A stretch of DNA of 10,463 nt from Gammaproteobacteria bacterium (GTDB taxonomy: Bacteria; Pseudomonadota; Gammaproteobacteria; Pseudomonadales; Pseudohongiellaceae), in contig PWQG01000318.1 of NCBI GenBank assembly GCA_003556835.1, positions 1 to 10,463 on the forward strand. Direction: 5' to 3'. Position numbers and translations under genes: made by a program. Shown here in pieces: positions 1 to 7,201 of the stretch. The notes beneath the pieces are model-generated. The model made no database searches, was not told where the DNA came from, and saw only the letters and a list, made by a program, of their open reading frames with translations. Numbering within the stretch: the stretch's first letter is position 1; each line of letters begins with the position of its first letter.

Positions 1-1636
1 CATCCAGCAGCACGCCCCGGCGCTCCATGCGTTGCAGCACCGGACTCAGTCGCATTTCATAGTACTTGTAGAGCCCTGCCAGTTTGCCGCTCTCGGCCAG
101 TGAGGCTTCCAGCACATGGGTCAGACGGAAGATGAGGGCGGACAGACTGGCGCCGTATTCGCAGGCCTGCTCCGGGGAGAGGGCACTGAAGGCCAGCTTC
201 TTGCGGCCGGTGCCGAGCAGGCTGTCGATATCGGGCAGGCCTTCGTCCAGGTAGTGGCGGGCCACGGCGTCGAGTTGGTGGTTGACCGCCACCGAGTTGA
301 GCACATAGGAGGCGAGCAGGGTGTCAAAGCGGCTGTCTTGCAGGGCAATGCCGGCATTCTCCATGACATGCAGCAGGCGCTTGTTGTCATGGCAGAACTT
401 GTGCAGGGTGGGGTCTTCCAGCAGGGGCCGCAGTGTTTCCAGGGCAGCCTTGCGGTCGAGCTGCTGACCTCCGGATTCCAGTCCATCATGACCGAGCGGC
501 AGGTACACGGCCCGGCCCGGCGCAAAACTCAGGGACAGGCCGATGATGCCGGCTTCCATATAATGCCCGCCATCATCGATGACGTGAAGGGCGAAACGTC
601 CGGCCTGCCGCAGATCCTGCACCAGTTGCTCGAGCTCGTCCTGTGAGCCGATCAGGCCATATTCCGTGGTCTCGGGCTGGTAGATTTCCGCCGCCACCTC
701 GGTTTCAGTGGCCGGGTCGGCGTCCTCCCCCCCCAGGTCCCCGCGCACGGCGGTCATGTCTTCGGCGGAAACCGACACTCCTTCCTTTTCCAGGTCCTTG
801 ACCCAACCGCGGAACTCCAGCTCGCGGAACAGGGCCAGTAGGCGGGTCTGGTCTTCGGGCTCCGGAATCAGGTCGGCAATGCCCAGTTCGAGATCGACAT
901 CCAGGCGGATGGTGGCCAGCTCCCGCGAGAGCTTGAGGTTGTCGATATTCTCACGCAGGCGTTCGCCAATCTTGCCGCCGATCTTGTCGGCGTTCTCGAT
1001 GATGCCCTCGACGCTGTCGTATTCCTGCAACCATTTGACGGCGGTCTTCGGACCCACACCCGGCACACCCGGAATATTGTCGACCTTGTCACCGGTGAGG
1101 GCGAGAAAATCGATGATGCGCTCGGGCGGCAGATCGAATTTTTTCTCCACACCCGGGCGGTCCAGCTTCTCGCCACTCATCGTGTTGAGCAGCGTGACGT
1201 GATCGCTCACCAACTGGGCAAGGTCCTTGTCGCCGGTGGACACCAGCACATCGCGTTGCTGATCGGTGGCCTGCTCGGCCAGGGTGCCGATCACGTCATC
1301 CGCCTCCACGCCTTCGATGATGAGCAGTGGCAGACCCATGGCCCGGATGATCTCGTGAATCGGTTCGATCTGGCTGCGCAGGTCGTCCGGCATGGGCGGG
1401 CGGTGTGCCTTGTACTCGGCATACATGTCGTTGCGGAAGGTTTTTCCCTTGGCATCAAACACCACGGCGATGGGGCTGTCGGGGTAGTCCTTCTTGAGGC
1501 TGCGGATCATGCTGACCACGCCCTTGATGGCCCCGCTGGGCTGACCTTTGCTGGTGGTCAGCGGGGGCAGGGCGTGGAAGGCGCGAAACAGGTAGGAAGA
1601 ACCATCAATCAGGATCAGGGGGTTGTCGGCAGCCAT
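1..1636 (-). CDS. polA: DNA polymerase I, N-terminal part (5' nuclease plus degenerate 3'-5' exonuclease domain), cut by window edge
   Basis: This is DNA polymerase I, which removes RNA primers and fills gaps in replication and repair. The ATG is at 1636, and 545 codons read open to the left edge; the stop lies outside. Residues 1 to about 260 form the 5' nuclease/H3TH domain: LIDGSSYLFRAFHA (D11), VFDAKGKTFRN (D61), EADD (111-114), TGDKDL (D136, D138), GDKVDN (D183, D186), then the helix-hairpin-helix stretch PGVPGVGPKTA. An acidic linker (about 285-318) follows. Residues 320-510 align with the E. coli 3'-5' exonuclease domain, but its catalytic residues are gone: D355/E357 become H351/I353, D424 becomes L421, and D501 becomes L498 (the Tyr of that motif is kept as Y494). 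The polymerase domain is only beginning at the edge (RMERRGVLLD). An 8-C run at 727-734 keeps frame. Family identity is certain; lack of proofreading is inferred from alignment by eye. Confidence 0.96.
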   Translation of the reverse strand, partial: MAADNPLILIDGSSYLFRAFHALPPLTTSKGQPSGAIKGVVSMIRSLKKDYPDSPIAVVFDAKGKTFRNDMYAEYKAHRPPMPDDLRSQIEPIHEIIRAMGLPLLIIEGVEADDVIGTLAEQATDQQRDVLVSTGDKDLAQLVSDHVTLLNTMSGEKLDRPGVEKKFDLPPERIIDFLALTGDKVDNIPGVPGVGPKTAVKWLQEYDSVEGIIENADKIGGKIGERLRENIDNLKLSRELATIRLDVDLELGIADLIPEPEDQTRLLALFRELEFRGWVKDLEKEGVSVSAEDMTAVRGDLGGEDADPATETEVAAEIYQPETTEYGLIGSQDELEQLVQDLRQAGRFALHVIDDGGHYMEAGIIGLSLSFAPGRAVYLPLGHDGLESGGQQLDRKAALETLRPLLEDPTLHKFCHDNKRLLHVMENAGIALQDSRFDTLLASYVLNSVAVNHQLDAVARHYLDEGLPDIDSLLGTGRKKLAFSALSPEQACEYGASLSALIFRLTHVLEASLAESGKLAGLYKYYEMRLSPVLQRMERRGVLLD

Positions 1637-1679
1637 GCGGTGCGGTCCGTTTCAATCAGAGTGGTGAATGCATACCGGC

Positions 1680-1685
1680 ATTCTA
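1680..1685 (-). promoter_or_regulatory. Possible -10 element for polA in the polA-znuA gap
   Basis: Read on the minus strand, the hexamer TAGAAT (5 of 6 to the sigma-70 -10 consensus) lies about 44 bp upstream of the polA ATG. I see no convincing -35 at 16-18 bp, so this is weak. The 119-bp gap between the znuA stop and polA start also holds a small 5-bp stem at 1734-1748 (ACCTG, loop TCCAT, CAGGT) with no T-run, too weak to call a terminator. polA could therefore have its own promoter or be read through from znuA. Confidence 0.25.
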
Positions 1686-1755
1686 CCGCATGATGACGGC
1701 TGAGACCCGCTTGTGAAGCGACTGGGGCCATCCACCTGTCCATCAGGTCAGGATT

Positions 1756-2712
1756 TCAATCGCCGAGGCAGGCCTCGTAGGCACTGACCAGTTGCTCCAG
1801 TAGTTGAATGTAGGCATCCGGACCGGGGCTCAGTTGCACGGCCATGGTATCGGCCTGCACCCGGCGCAGAGCGAGATCGCCCAGGGCGGTACGGATGGTC
1901 GCCGCGTTGGCAGTGCCATCCTCCAGCAGACAATGCATGGGGCGGTTCTCCAGCTCCCGACGCACATTCAGCAATTGCCGCATGCCGGGCTGGATTTCGT
2001 CGTCCAGGACAAATACCAGGGTCGGCGTCAGGCCATGCTCCCGCTCGAAATACTGGAAGGCATTGTGGTAGACGGCGTAGTCACGGTCCCGCAGGGCCGC
2101 AATGCGTTGATCGGCCTCTTCGCGCCATTGCCGAAGTTGCTCGGCAAAGCGATCGGTATTGGCCTGATAGGTGCCGGCGTTGGCGGGATCCTTCTCCAAC
2201 AGGCGCTCGAGCAGTGCTTGCGCAATCCGCTCGGCATTGCGGGTATCCAGCCAGAGATGCGGATCATAGGCGTGGTCGTGTCCATGGGCCTCGCCGTCAC
2301 CGCTGATCAGGGCTTTGCCCAGGGGACTGTGGCGGGTAATATCGGACAGGCGGGATACGGGGAGCACATCCACGGCTCCGCTTCGATCAAGCTGATAGAC
2401 TGCGTCCGCCAGATAGGTTTCCAGTTCGGGGCCGACCCAGAGCAACAGGTCGGAGGCGGTCAGGGTGCGCATGGCGGAGGGGCGCAGTGTAAAATGGTGG
2501 TAGGACTGATTGGCGGGAATCAGCAATTCCGGCTCACTGACACCATCGGTGATGGCGGCAGCAATCAGTTGCAGCGGCTTGATGGTGACGACCACCCGGG
2601 CCTGGGCCATGGCCGGCAACGACCAGGCCATCAGCAGGCAGATCAGCAGCAGCCGACCGGGCCGACGCAGCGCGGCAGCGGCATACCAGAGCCTGTGCAA
2701 GAATGAATTCAT
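1756..2712 (-). CDS. znuA: Zinc ABC transporter, periplasmic substrate-binding protein ZnuA
   Basis: This 318-residue protein captures Zn(II) in the periplasm and hands it to ZnuB. It has a classic signal peptide: a basic n-region, a hydrophobic core at about 20-31, and likely cleavage after the AMA at 34-36. Family features are VVTIKPLQLIAAAI near the mature N-terminus, the metal histidine region SYHHFTLRPS (H72/H73), a short His/Asp-rich loop (GHDHAYDPH, 143-152) leading into DPHLWLD (H152), and YHNAFQYFE (H216). C261 and C315 match the paired cysteines that form a disulfide in E. coli ZnuA. The length is typical. It is divergent from znuCB, with an operator between them. The ATG at 2712 is chosen because it gives a complete signal peptide; the Shine-Dalgarno sequence is weak. 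A manganese-binding relative is possible, but the His loop, cysteine pair and Zur site favour zinc. Confidence 0.93.
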   Translation of the reverse strand: MNSFLHRLWYAAAALRRPGRLLLICLLMAWSLPAMAQARVVVTIKPLQLIAAAITDGVSEPELLIPANQSYHHFTLRPSAMRTLTASDLLLWVGPELETYLADAVYQLDRSGAVDVLPVSRLSDITRHSPLGKALISGDGEAHGHDHAYDPHLWLDTRNAERIAQALLERLLEKDPANAGTYQANTDRFAEQLRQWREEADQRIAALRDRDYAVYHNAFQYFEREHGLTPTLVFVLDDEIQPGMRQLLNVRRELENRPMHCLLEDGTANAATIRTALGDLALRRVQADTMAVQLSPGPDAYIQLLEQLVSAYEACLGD

Positions 2713-2739
2713 GAATCGGGTTTCCGTGACACATCCGTT

Positions 2740-2762
2740 AAAATGTTATGATACAACATTTC
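2740..2762. promoter_or_regulatory. Zur operator (zinc uptake regulator box) between znuA and znuC
   Basis: The halves AAATGTTATG and TACAACATTT flank a near-dyad centred on 2751. Eight of ten base pairs are symmetric across 2741-2761. This closely follows the gammaproteobacterial Zur box (AAATGTTATA, one base, TATAACATTT). It is the only obvious operator in the 81-bp divergent gap. It covers -10-like hexamers on both strands (TATGAT at 2747-2752 on plus, TATCAT at 2748-2753 on minus), so zinc-loaded Zur bound here could block both transcripts. No zur gene lies in the window. The motif and position are seen directly; repression is inferred from known Zur biology. Confidence 0.85.
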
Positions 2763-2793
2763 TGCACAGAAAGGCAGCAATTACAGGTTTCGA

Positions 2794-3558
2794 ATGCATA
2801 ACAAGCAAGGAAGTGAGGCCCTGATACGGGCCGAGGACATCAGCCTGCGGATCGGGGGGCGCAGCATACTGGATCGCGTGAGCCTGCAGATCCGGGCTGG
2901 CGAGGCGGTTTCCCTGATTGGTCCGAACGGGGCCGGCAAGACCACGCTGGTGCGCATTCTGCTGGGACTGATGTCCGCCGAATCCGGAAACGTGCACCGC
3001 CGCACCGGGCTTCGCATCGGTTATATGCCGCAGAAGCTCGAGATCGAAGCCACCCTGCCTCTCACCGTGGAGCGCTTCCTGCAATTGCCCGGCCGGCGCA
3101 TGGACCGGGACCGGGAGGCCGCACTGGATGTGGTGCGCATCGGCCATCTGCGGGGCCAGTCCATGAAGTCACTGTCCGGCGGCGAGACACAGCGCGTCCT
3201 GCTGGCCCGGGCGCTGGGACAGAAACCGGACCTGCTGGTGCTGGACGAACCCGCCCAGGGTGTTGATGTAGGGGGCCAGACCGAGCTCTATACCCTGATC
3301 AATGAGATCCGCCAGCAACAGGGCTGTGGTGTGCTGATGATCTCGCATGACCTGCATCTGGTGATGGCCCAGACCGACGAGGTCATCTGCCTCAACCACC
3401 ACATCTGCTGTCACGGCAAACCCGAGGATGTCAGCCACGACCCCTCGTACCTGGAACTGTTCGGCCGCAAGGGGGCGGAAGCACTGGCCGTCTACACGCA
3501 CCGCCACAATCATCAACACGGCATCGACGGCGATGTCCTCGGGAAAAAACATGACTGA
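2794..3558 (+). CDS. znuC: Zinc ABC transporter ATP-binding protein ZnuC
   Basis: This 254-residue ATPase powers zinc import through ZnuB at the inner membrane. All nucleotide-binding motifs are present in order: Walker A GPNGAGKTT (43-51), Q-loop Q80 in YMPQKLEIE, the signature LSGGE (127-131), Walker B LLVLDEP (147-153), a D-loop region, and the H-loop histidine H185 in MISHDLHLVM. The C-terminal tail is histidine-rich (THRHNHQH, about 235-242), as in E. coli ZnuC. The ATG at 2794 follows the Zur box by 31 bp and has only a poor Shine-Dalgarno. The 3' end overlaps the znuB start by 8 bp, which suggests translational coupling in a znuCB operon. Confidence 0.95.
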   Translation: MHNKQGSEALIRAEDISLRIGGRSILDRVSLQIRAGEAVSLIGPNGAGKTTLVRILLGLMSAESGNVHRRTGLRIGYMPQKLEIEATLPLTVERFLQLPGRRMDRDREAALDVVRIGHLRGQSMKSLSGGETQRVLLARALGQKPDLLVLDEPAQGVDVGGQTELYTLINEIRQQQGCGVLMISHDLHLVMAQTDEVICLNHHICCHGKPEDVSHDPSYLELFGRKGAEALAVYTHRHNHQHGIDGDVLGKKHD

Positions 3559-4342
3559 TTTTGTCCTGCGCGCGGTGATTGCCGGTGTCTGCGTCGCCCT
3601 GGTGGCCGGTCCGCTGGGCTGTTTTGTGGTGTGGCGGCGCATGTCCTATTTCGGCGACACCCTGGCGCATTCGGCCCTGCTGGGCATTGCCTTTGCCATT
3701 CTGCTGGATGTGCACTTCCAGCTCGCCATCATCACCAGTTGCCTGGTCTTCGCGGCCATGCTGATCGGCCTGGAACAGAAGCGCATGCTGGCCACCGACA
3801 CCCTGCTGGGCATACTCTCACACAGCACCTTGGCTTTCGGACTGCTGGTGATTTCCTTCTCCGATATGGTGCAGGTGAACCTGATGGCCTATCTGTTTGG
3901 GGACCTGTTGACGGTCAGCCGGGAGGACATGTGGTGGATCATCATCTGCTCGATGCTGGTGGCCGTGCTGCTGTACCACTTCTGGGGCCGCTTCCTGACC
4001 CTGACGGTGCACGCGGATCTGGCGCAAGTGGAAGGGGTGCCGGTGCAACGCCTCTATGCGGTGCTGGTGATGCTGGTGGCCCTGCTGATTGCCGTGGCCA
4101 TGAAGATCGTGGGTGTGCTGCTGATCACGGCGCTACTGATCATTCCCCCGGCGGCGGCCCGGCGCCTGGCCGGCACACCCGAACAGATGGCGGTGGGCGC
4201 TGCGCTGATCGGCTGCGCCTCGGTGCTGCTGGGGCTGTTGATGTCCTGGCACTGGGACACGCCGGCCGGACCCTCGATCGTGGCAGCCGCCTGCGGCTTT
4301 TTTGTGCTGATCTACCTGGGGCCGTGGCGGCAGCGGGTCTGA
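3551..4342 (+). CDS. znuB: Zinc ABC transporter permease ZnuB
   Basis: This 263-residue integral membrane protein of the ABC-3 family forms the channel for zinc through the inner membrane. It has about eight hydrophobic segments. Conserved family stretches include YFGDTLAHSALLGIA (33-47), LMAYLFGDLLTV (111-122), the IVGVLLITALLIIPPAAAR helix (186-204), and DTPAGPSIV (236-244). Its length is close to E. coli ZnuB (261). The ATG at 3551 is preferred over upstream in-frame codons because it gives the standard N-terminus (MTDFVLRAVIAG) and overlaps the znuC stop, a common arrangement in these operons. It ends 20 bp before the convergent sco stop; I see no clear terminator in that gap. Confidence 0.94.
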   Translation: MTDFVLRAVIAGVCVALVAGPLGCFVVWRRMSYFGDTLAHSALLGIAFAILLDVHFQLAIITSCLVFAAMLIGLEQKRMLATDTLLGILSHSTLAFGLLVISFSDMVQVNLMAYLFGDLLTVSREDMWWIIICSMLVAVLLYHFWGRFLTLTVHADLAQVEGVPVQRLYAVLVMLVALLIAVAMKIVGVLLITALLIIPPAAARRLAGTPEQMAVGAALIGCASVLLGLLMSWHWDTPAGPSIVAAACGFFVLIYLGPWRQRV

Positions 4343-4362
4343 CCGGGGGTTCGCTGGGGAAA

Positions 4363-5055
4363 CTAGTACTGGTTACGGATGATCTCGAAGGCCTGGCGGA
4401 TGTTCTCCGCACGGATGCCGGATTCAAGGAAGCCGTGGTACTGACCTTCCGGATTTATCAACAGGATATTGCCACTGTGATCGACCAGGTAGTTGCCCTC
4501 CGGCGGCGTGGCCGGTGGCTGGGAGTGGGCGATGTAGAGCTGCCTGGCAATATTCGAGATTTCCTCGAATTCACCCGTGACACCAATGAAGTCCTCGTGG
4601 AAGCCCTTGACGTACTGGGCCACCGCCTCCGTGTCATCGCGGAAGGGGTCGACACTGACCATGATCACGTCCGTGTCGCCAGCAGCATCCAGCGCTTCGA
4701 GCTGGTTATAGAAACCGCCCAGCTCATGCATGGTCAGTGGGCAGATGTCGGGGCAGTTGGTGAATCCGAAAAAGATCAGGCTCCATTGCCCGACCAGGTC
4801 CGTCTCGGTGAAGGCGTCCCCGTTGTGGTCCAGCAGTGAAAAGCCGCTCAGCTCTATGGGCGCGTCATAGACGCGGGCCCCGATCTCCCGCAGCTCATCA
4901 GTGGACATCTCCACCATAGGATTTTCCCCCGGCAGCGGGGCTGCCGCCTGACGATTATTATCGGCATAGCGGTTATAGGTCAGAAAACCTACAAAGAGGA
5001 CCCACACCAGGCACACGGCCAGGGTGATGCGGATATTTCGTTTTACCTTGGACAT
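4363..5055 (-). CDS. Sco1/SenC/PrrC-family copper chaperone for cytochrome oxidase CuA assembly
   Basis: This is a membrane-anchored, thioredoxin-fold protein that delivers copper to, or reduces the cysteines of, the CuA site of oxidase subunit II. Numbered from the ATG at 5055 it has 230 residues. A single N-terminal membrane segment (about 8-26) anchors a periplasmic domain. The copper ligands are visible: the CxxxC pair in TNCPDICPLT (C101, C105) and the histidine in LVDHSGNILL (H193). VSVDPFRDD matches the family's conserved VDP stretch. A GTG at 5064, directly after the ctaB stop, would add three residues; ATG is preferred because GAGTG lies at a workable distance. It is the second gene of a ctaB-sco transcript facing away from coxBA, consistent with maturing the CoxB encoded here. 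Confidence 0.92.
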   Translation of the reverse strand: MSKVKRNIRITLAVCLVWVLFVGFLTYNRYADNNRQAAAPLPGENPMVEMSTDELREIGARVYDAPIELSGFSLLDHNGDAFTETDLVGQWSLIFFGFTNCPDICPLTMHELGGFYNQLEALDAAGDTDVIMVSVDPFRDDTEAVAQYVKGFHEDFIGVTGEFEEISNIARQLYIAHSQPPATPPEGNYLVDHSGNILLINPEGQYHGFLESGIRAENIRQAFEIIRNQY

Positions 5056-5064
5056 AACACTCAC

Positions 5065-5949
5065 TCAGAACAGATAGTGGTCGATCATGAGGACCGGGAA
5101 CAACACCATCAGGTATACGATGGAATAACGGAAAGTGTCCATGGCGGTGGACGGTTTGGGCCGGAACAACAATAGCAGGGTGTAGCCCAGAAAGCTGAAA
5201 CCCAGCAACAGGGCGGCCGCCAGGTAGAGCAGGCCACTCATGCCGATCAGCCAGGGCAGGATACTGACCAGGATCAGGATGATGGTGTAGAGCACAATAT
5301 GAATCTTGGTCAGGTGTTCGCCATGGGTGACCGGCAGCATGGGAATGCCGGTCTTGGCGTATTCTTCCTTGCGATGGATGGCCAGGGCCCAGAAGTGTGG
5401 CGGGGTCCAGGCGAATATGATCAGCACCAGCAGCAGGGCACCGGGCTCGATGGTGCCGGTGACCGCTGACCAGCCCAGCAGTGGTGGCATGGCGCCGGAG
5501 AGACCGCCGATGACAATGTTCTGCGGCGTGGCACGTTTCAGGTAACCGGTATAGATGAAGGCATAACCGACAAAGGAGGCCAGGGTGAGCCAGGCGCTCA
5601 GGGCATTGACCCAGATCAGCATGATGGCCATGCCCAGGCCACCGATGGCAGCAGCAAAGATGATTGCCTGCCGGGTATCAACCCGCCCCTGGGGCATGGG
5701 CCGGTTGTGGGTGCGGCGCATGAGCGCATCCACTTTCTGGTCGATCAGGTGATTGACCACGGCGCCCGAGGCGGCCACCAGGGCAATGCCCAGATTACCC
5801 AGGATCAGGATGTCGAGCGGCACCATGCCCGGCACGGCGAGGAACATGCCCACCAGCGCCGTGAGGATCATCAGCATCACCACACGCGGTTTGCACATTT
5901 CGTAGAAGTCGCGCCAGGTGGCGCTCTGCTTGCCGCTAAGTTCTGTCAC
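5065..5949 (-). CDS. ctaB: Protoheme IX farnesyltransferase (heme O synthase)
   Basis: This protein (also called CyoE) transfers a farnesyl group to the vinyl side chain of heme B, making heme O, the precursor of heme A in aa3-type oxidases. It is a UbiA-superfamily membrane protein with about eight or nine helices. The first prenyl-diphosphate/Mg motif is NHLIDQKVDALMRRTHNRP (66-84); the second conserved cytoplasmic loop is WALAIHRKEEYAKTGIPMLP (187-206). I place the start at the GTG at 5949, giving 294 residues (E. coli CyoE has 296), with a GAGAGAG ribosome site just upstream. Another GTG at 5970 is possible. The frame stays open to an ATG at 6207, but that extension (86 residues) has no family character and would cross a good promoter, so it is rejected. 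The TGA abuts the sco gene. Confidence 0.93.
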   Translation of the reverse strand: MTELSGKQSATWRDFYEMCKPRVVMLMILTALVGMFLAVPGMVPLDILILGNLGIALVAASGAVVNHLIDQKVDALMRRTHNRPMPQGRVDTRQAIIFAAAIGGLGMAIMLIWVNALSAWLTLASFVGYAFIYTGYLKRATPQNIVIGGLSGAMPPLLGWSAVTGTIEPGALLLVLIIFAWTPPHFWALAIHRKEEYAKTGIPMLPVTHGEHLTKIHIVLYTIILILVSILPWLIGMSGLLYLAAALLLGFSFLGYTLLLLFRPKPSTAMDTFRYSIVYLMVLFPVLMIDHYLF

Positions 5950-6003
5950 GGAGGGCTCTCTCTCGCGCACGATGGCGCTGCTTTGTGGTTCTGCGGGACG
6001 GGC

Positions 6004-6031
6004 ATTGTATCGCAAATCCGCCGGCTTTGAA
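6004..6031 (-). promoter_or_regulatory. Likely sigma-70 promoter for ctaB-sco
   Basis: On the minus strand, TTCAAA (6031-6026, 4 of 6 to -35) is followed after 16 bp by TACAAT (6009-6004, 5 of 6 to -10). Transcription would begin near 5998, about 50 bases before the GTG at 5949, which supports that start. The rest of the 285-bp divergent gap (5950-6234) contains no further gene. It holds a 10-bp palindrome at 6049-6058 (ATTCCGGAAT) and AT-rich DNA at about 6075-6115 that may carry the opposite promoter, though I could not fix its boxes. Confidence 0.45.
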
Positions 6032-6234
6032 AAAATCGCAGACAAGGGATTCCGGAATGATGTACAGTCAAAGATGATAAGGGGAAAAATTTGCCGTTTT
6101 GACGGTCTTATACCATACAGGCAGCAGTCCCTGTCATGTACAGCGTATCCCGGGAATGCAGTATCAAGGAGCAGCAGTTTAACGAGAGACAGACAGGCGA
6201 TCCACATAAAAACAGTGAGTAAAGGAGAACCCGC

Positions 6235-6804
6235 ATGAAATGCATTTATTATCTGTCACCGACCCTGAAAAGTACTCAGGAGATTTCCGATGATATCCAG
6301 GAAATCGGGGTCAACGAATGGTTTCTGCATATCCACAGCAAGGATGACAGCGGGATCGTACAGAAGGAGCACCTGCACTCGAGCAACTGGCTGGAAACCC
6401 TGGATCTGGTTCGCGACGGCCTGATCGGTGCCGGCCTGGGCTTTCTGGGCGGCATCGTATTGATGGCCCTGGCGGCAGCCACACAGCCCTTTGGTGCCGA
6501 ACTGAACTGGATAGGCTATCTGGCCATTCTCTTCCTGACCACCTGCTTTGGTGCCTGGTCCGGCGGCCTCACAGGCATTGCCCGCCAGAACAAAAAGATT
6601 GCCAACTTCGCCGAAGACATCGAGGCCGGCAAATACCTGATCCTGATCTACGCCAAGAAAGGCCAGGGCCAGAAGATCCGCGATATGATGGAGAGCAATC
6701 ATCCCGAGGCGGAGCTTGCCGCCATCGACCGACACTTCCTCAATCCCTTTGCCGACCTGGAACTCCAGAGCAAGCAGCAGAAGCAATCGGGCAAGGCTGC
6801 CTGA
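6235..6804 (+). CDS. Two-helix membrane protein of unknown function, DUF1269-like
   Basis: This 189-residue protein has a clear ribosome site (AAAGGAGAA ending 6 bases before the ATG). Layout: residues 3-38 look like a small alpha/beta domain (YYLSPTLKSTQEISDDIQEIGV); 61-83 and 92-117 are hydrophobic, glycine-rich membrane segments; 121-165 form a second soluble alpha/beta stretch ending MMESNHPEAELAAID; the tail is polar and Gln/Lys-rich. The order 'short regulatory-like fold, Gly-rich helical hairpin, short fold ending in HPEAE' is what I remember of DUF1269-type proteins common in gammaproteobacteria; this was not checked by search. Histidines cluster at 32-34 and 46-48. It sits between ctaB-sco and the oxidase genes but ends about 400 bp before coxB behind a hairpin, so it is probably a separate transcript. 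No biochemical role can be assigned. Confidence 0.8.
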   Translation: MKCIYYLSPTLKSTQEISDDIQEIGVNEWFLHIHSKDDSGIVQKEHLHSSNWLETLDLVRDGLIGAGLGFLGGIVLMALAAATQPFGAELNWIGYLAILFLTTCFGAWSGGLTGIARQNKKIANFAEDIEAGKYLILIYAKKGQGQKIRDMMESNHPEAELAAIDRHFLNPFADLELQSKQQKQSGKAA

Positions 6805-6835
6805 CCCGGCTTCCCCACTGAGACCGCAATGATCC

Positions 6836-6861
6836 GGACCTGGCGCTACCGCGCCGGGTCC
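6836..6861 (+). terminator. Strong hairpin after the DUF1269-like gene, possible terminator
   Basis: GGACCTGGCGC (6836-6846), loop TACC, GCGCCGGGTCC (6851-6861) forms an 11-bp stem with one G-U wobble, 32 bases after the stop codon. No T-run follows, so it is not a canonical intrinsic terminator; it may slow or stabilise the 3' end. The right arm can also pair perfectly over 8 bp with GACCCGGC at 6803-6810, which overlaps the stop codon. Confidence 0.5.
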
Positions 6862-6956
6862 ACTCCTGTCTGACATTCCATTCTCATCGCTCCGGGGCAG
6901 CTCACACTTTCTGACCGAACGGGCAGTTCCACTATCAATTTGTCCGTGTTCGGGGC

Positions 6957-6985
6957 TTGCGGCGCCAAACCCAATACTATACGAT
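6957..6985 (+). promoter_or_regulatory. Candidate promoter for the coxB-coxA operon, within the 6805-7081 gene-free stretch
   Basis: TTGCGG (6957-6962) and TACGAT (6980-6985) are spaced by 17 bp, a fair but not strong sigma-70 fit. Transcription from here would give a leader of over 200 bases before coxB. The rest of 6805-7081 holds no credible gene. Beyond the hairpin at 6836-6861, the leader contains GCAACG at 7015-7020 and 7074-7079, and its inverse CGTTGC at 7033-7038, which can pair with either. Confidence 0.3.
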
Positions 6986-7081
6986 CAGTCGACAAGTGCC
7001 CTTACCGGCCTGCCGCAACGATCAGTGCAGCACGTTGCCAGCCCCGTCCAACAATACAAAAGTAGAGGAGGGAGCAACGTT

Positions 7082-7195
7082 GTGAACGCGATTGTCCACA
7101 CCGTTCGAAGTCAACGCATCCACATCCCCGATTCCGGTCGTCACGCTGTTCCCAGCGGGCCTGCCTGTTCTGCCATCAATAATTACAAGGAATAA
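7082..7195 (+). CDS. 37-codon leader ORF upstream of and in frame with coxB
   Basis: A GTG at 7082 follows a very strong ribosome site (AGGAGG at 7066-7071, 10 bases away) and opens 37 codons ending in TAA at 7193-7195, only 6 bases before the coxB ATG. The predicted peptide is polar, without signal peptide or membrane segment. It begins MNAIVHTVRSQRIHIP and includes three histidines and one cysteine. The coxB ribosome site AAGGA (7187-7191) lies in its last codons, so ribosomes finishing it could reinitiate on coxB. It shares the coxB frame, separated by a single TAA and two codons. I recognise no homologue. It may be a coupling or regulatory leader peptide, or a chance ORF behind a purine-rich stretch. 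Confidence 0.4.
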   Translation: MNAIVHTVRSQRIHIPDSGRHAVPSGPACSAINNYKE

Positions 7196-7201
7196 CAGCA
7201 T

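Noticed and set aside
727..734. Run of eight C as a possible frameshift in polA
   Set aside because: The polA frame reads through the run without a break and remains in register with the conserved exonuclease-fold residues on the other side.
3496..3531. Histidine-rich tail of ZnuC as a novel metal-binding element
   Set aside because: E. coli ZnuC also ends in a His-rich tail, so this is ordinary for the family.
3631..4839. 402-codon plus-strand frame spanning znuB and the sco region
   Set aside because: It crosses two unrelated genes in the wrong frame and has low-complexity Gly/Ala/His content; no homology recognised.
5950..6207. N-terminal extension of ctaB from an ATG at 6207 (380 residues)
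   Set aside because: The extra 86 residues have no family character, the total is far above the usual length of about 296, and a good promoter sits inside the extension.
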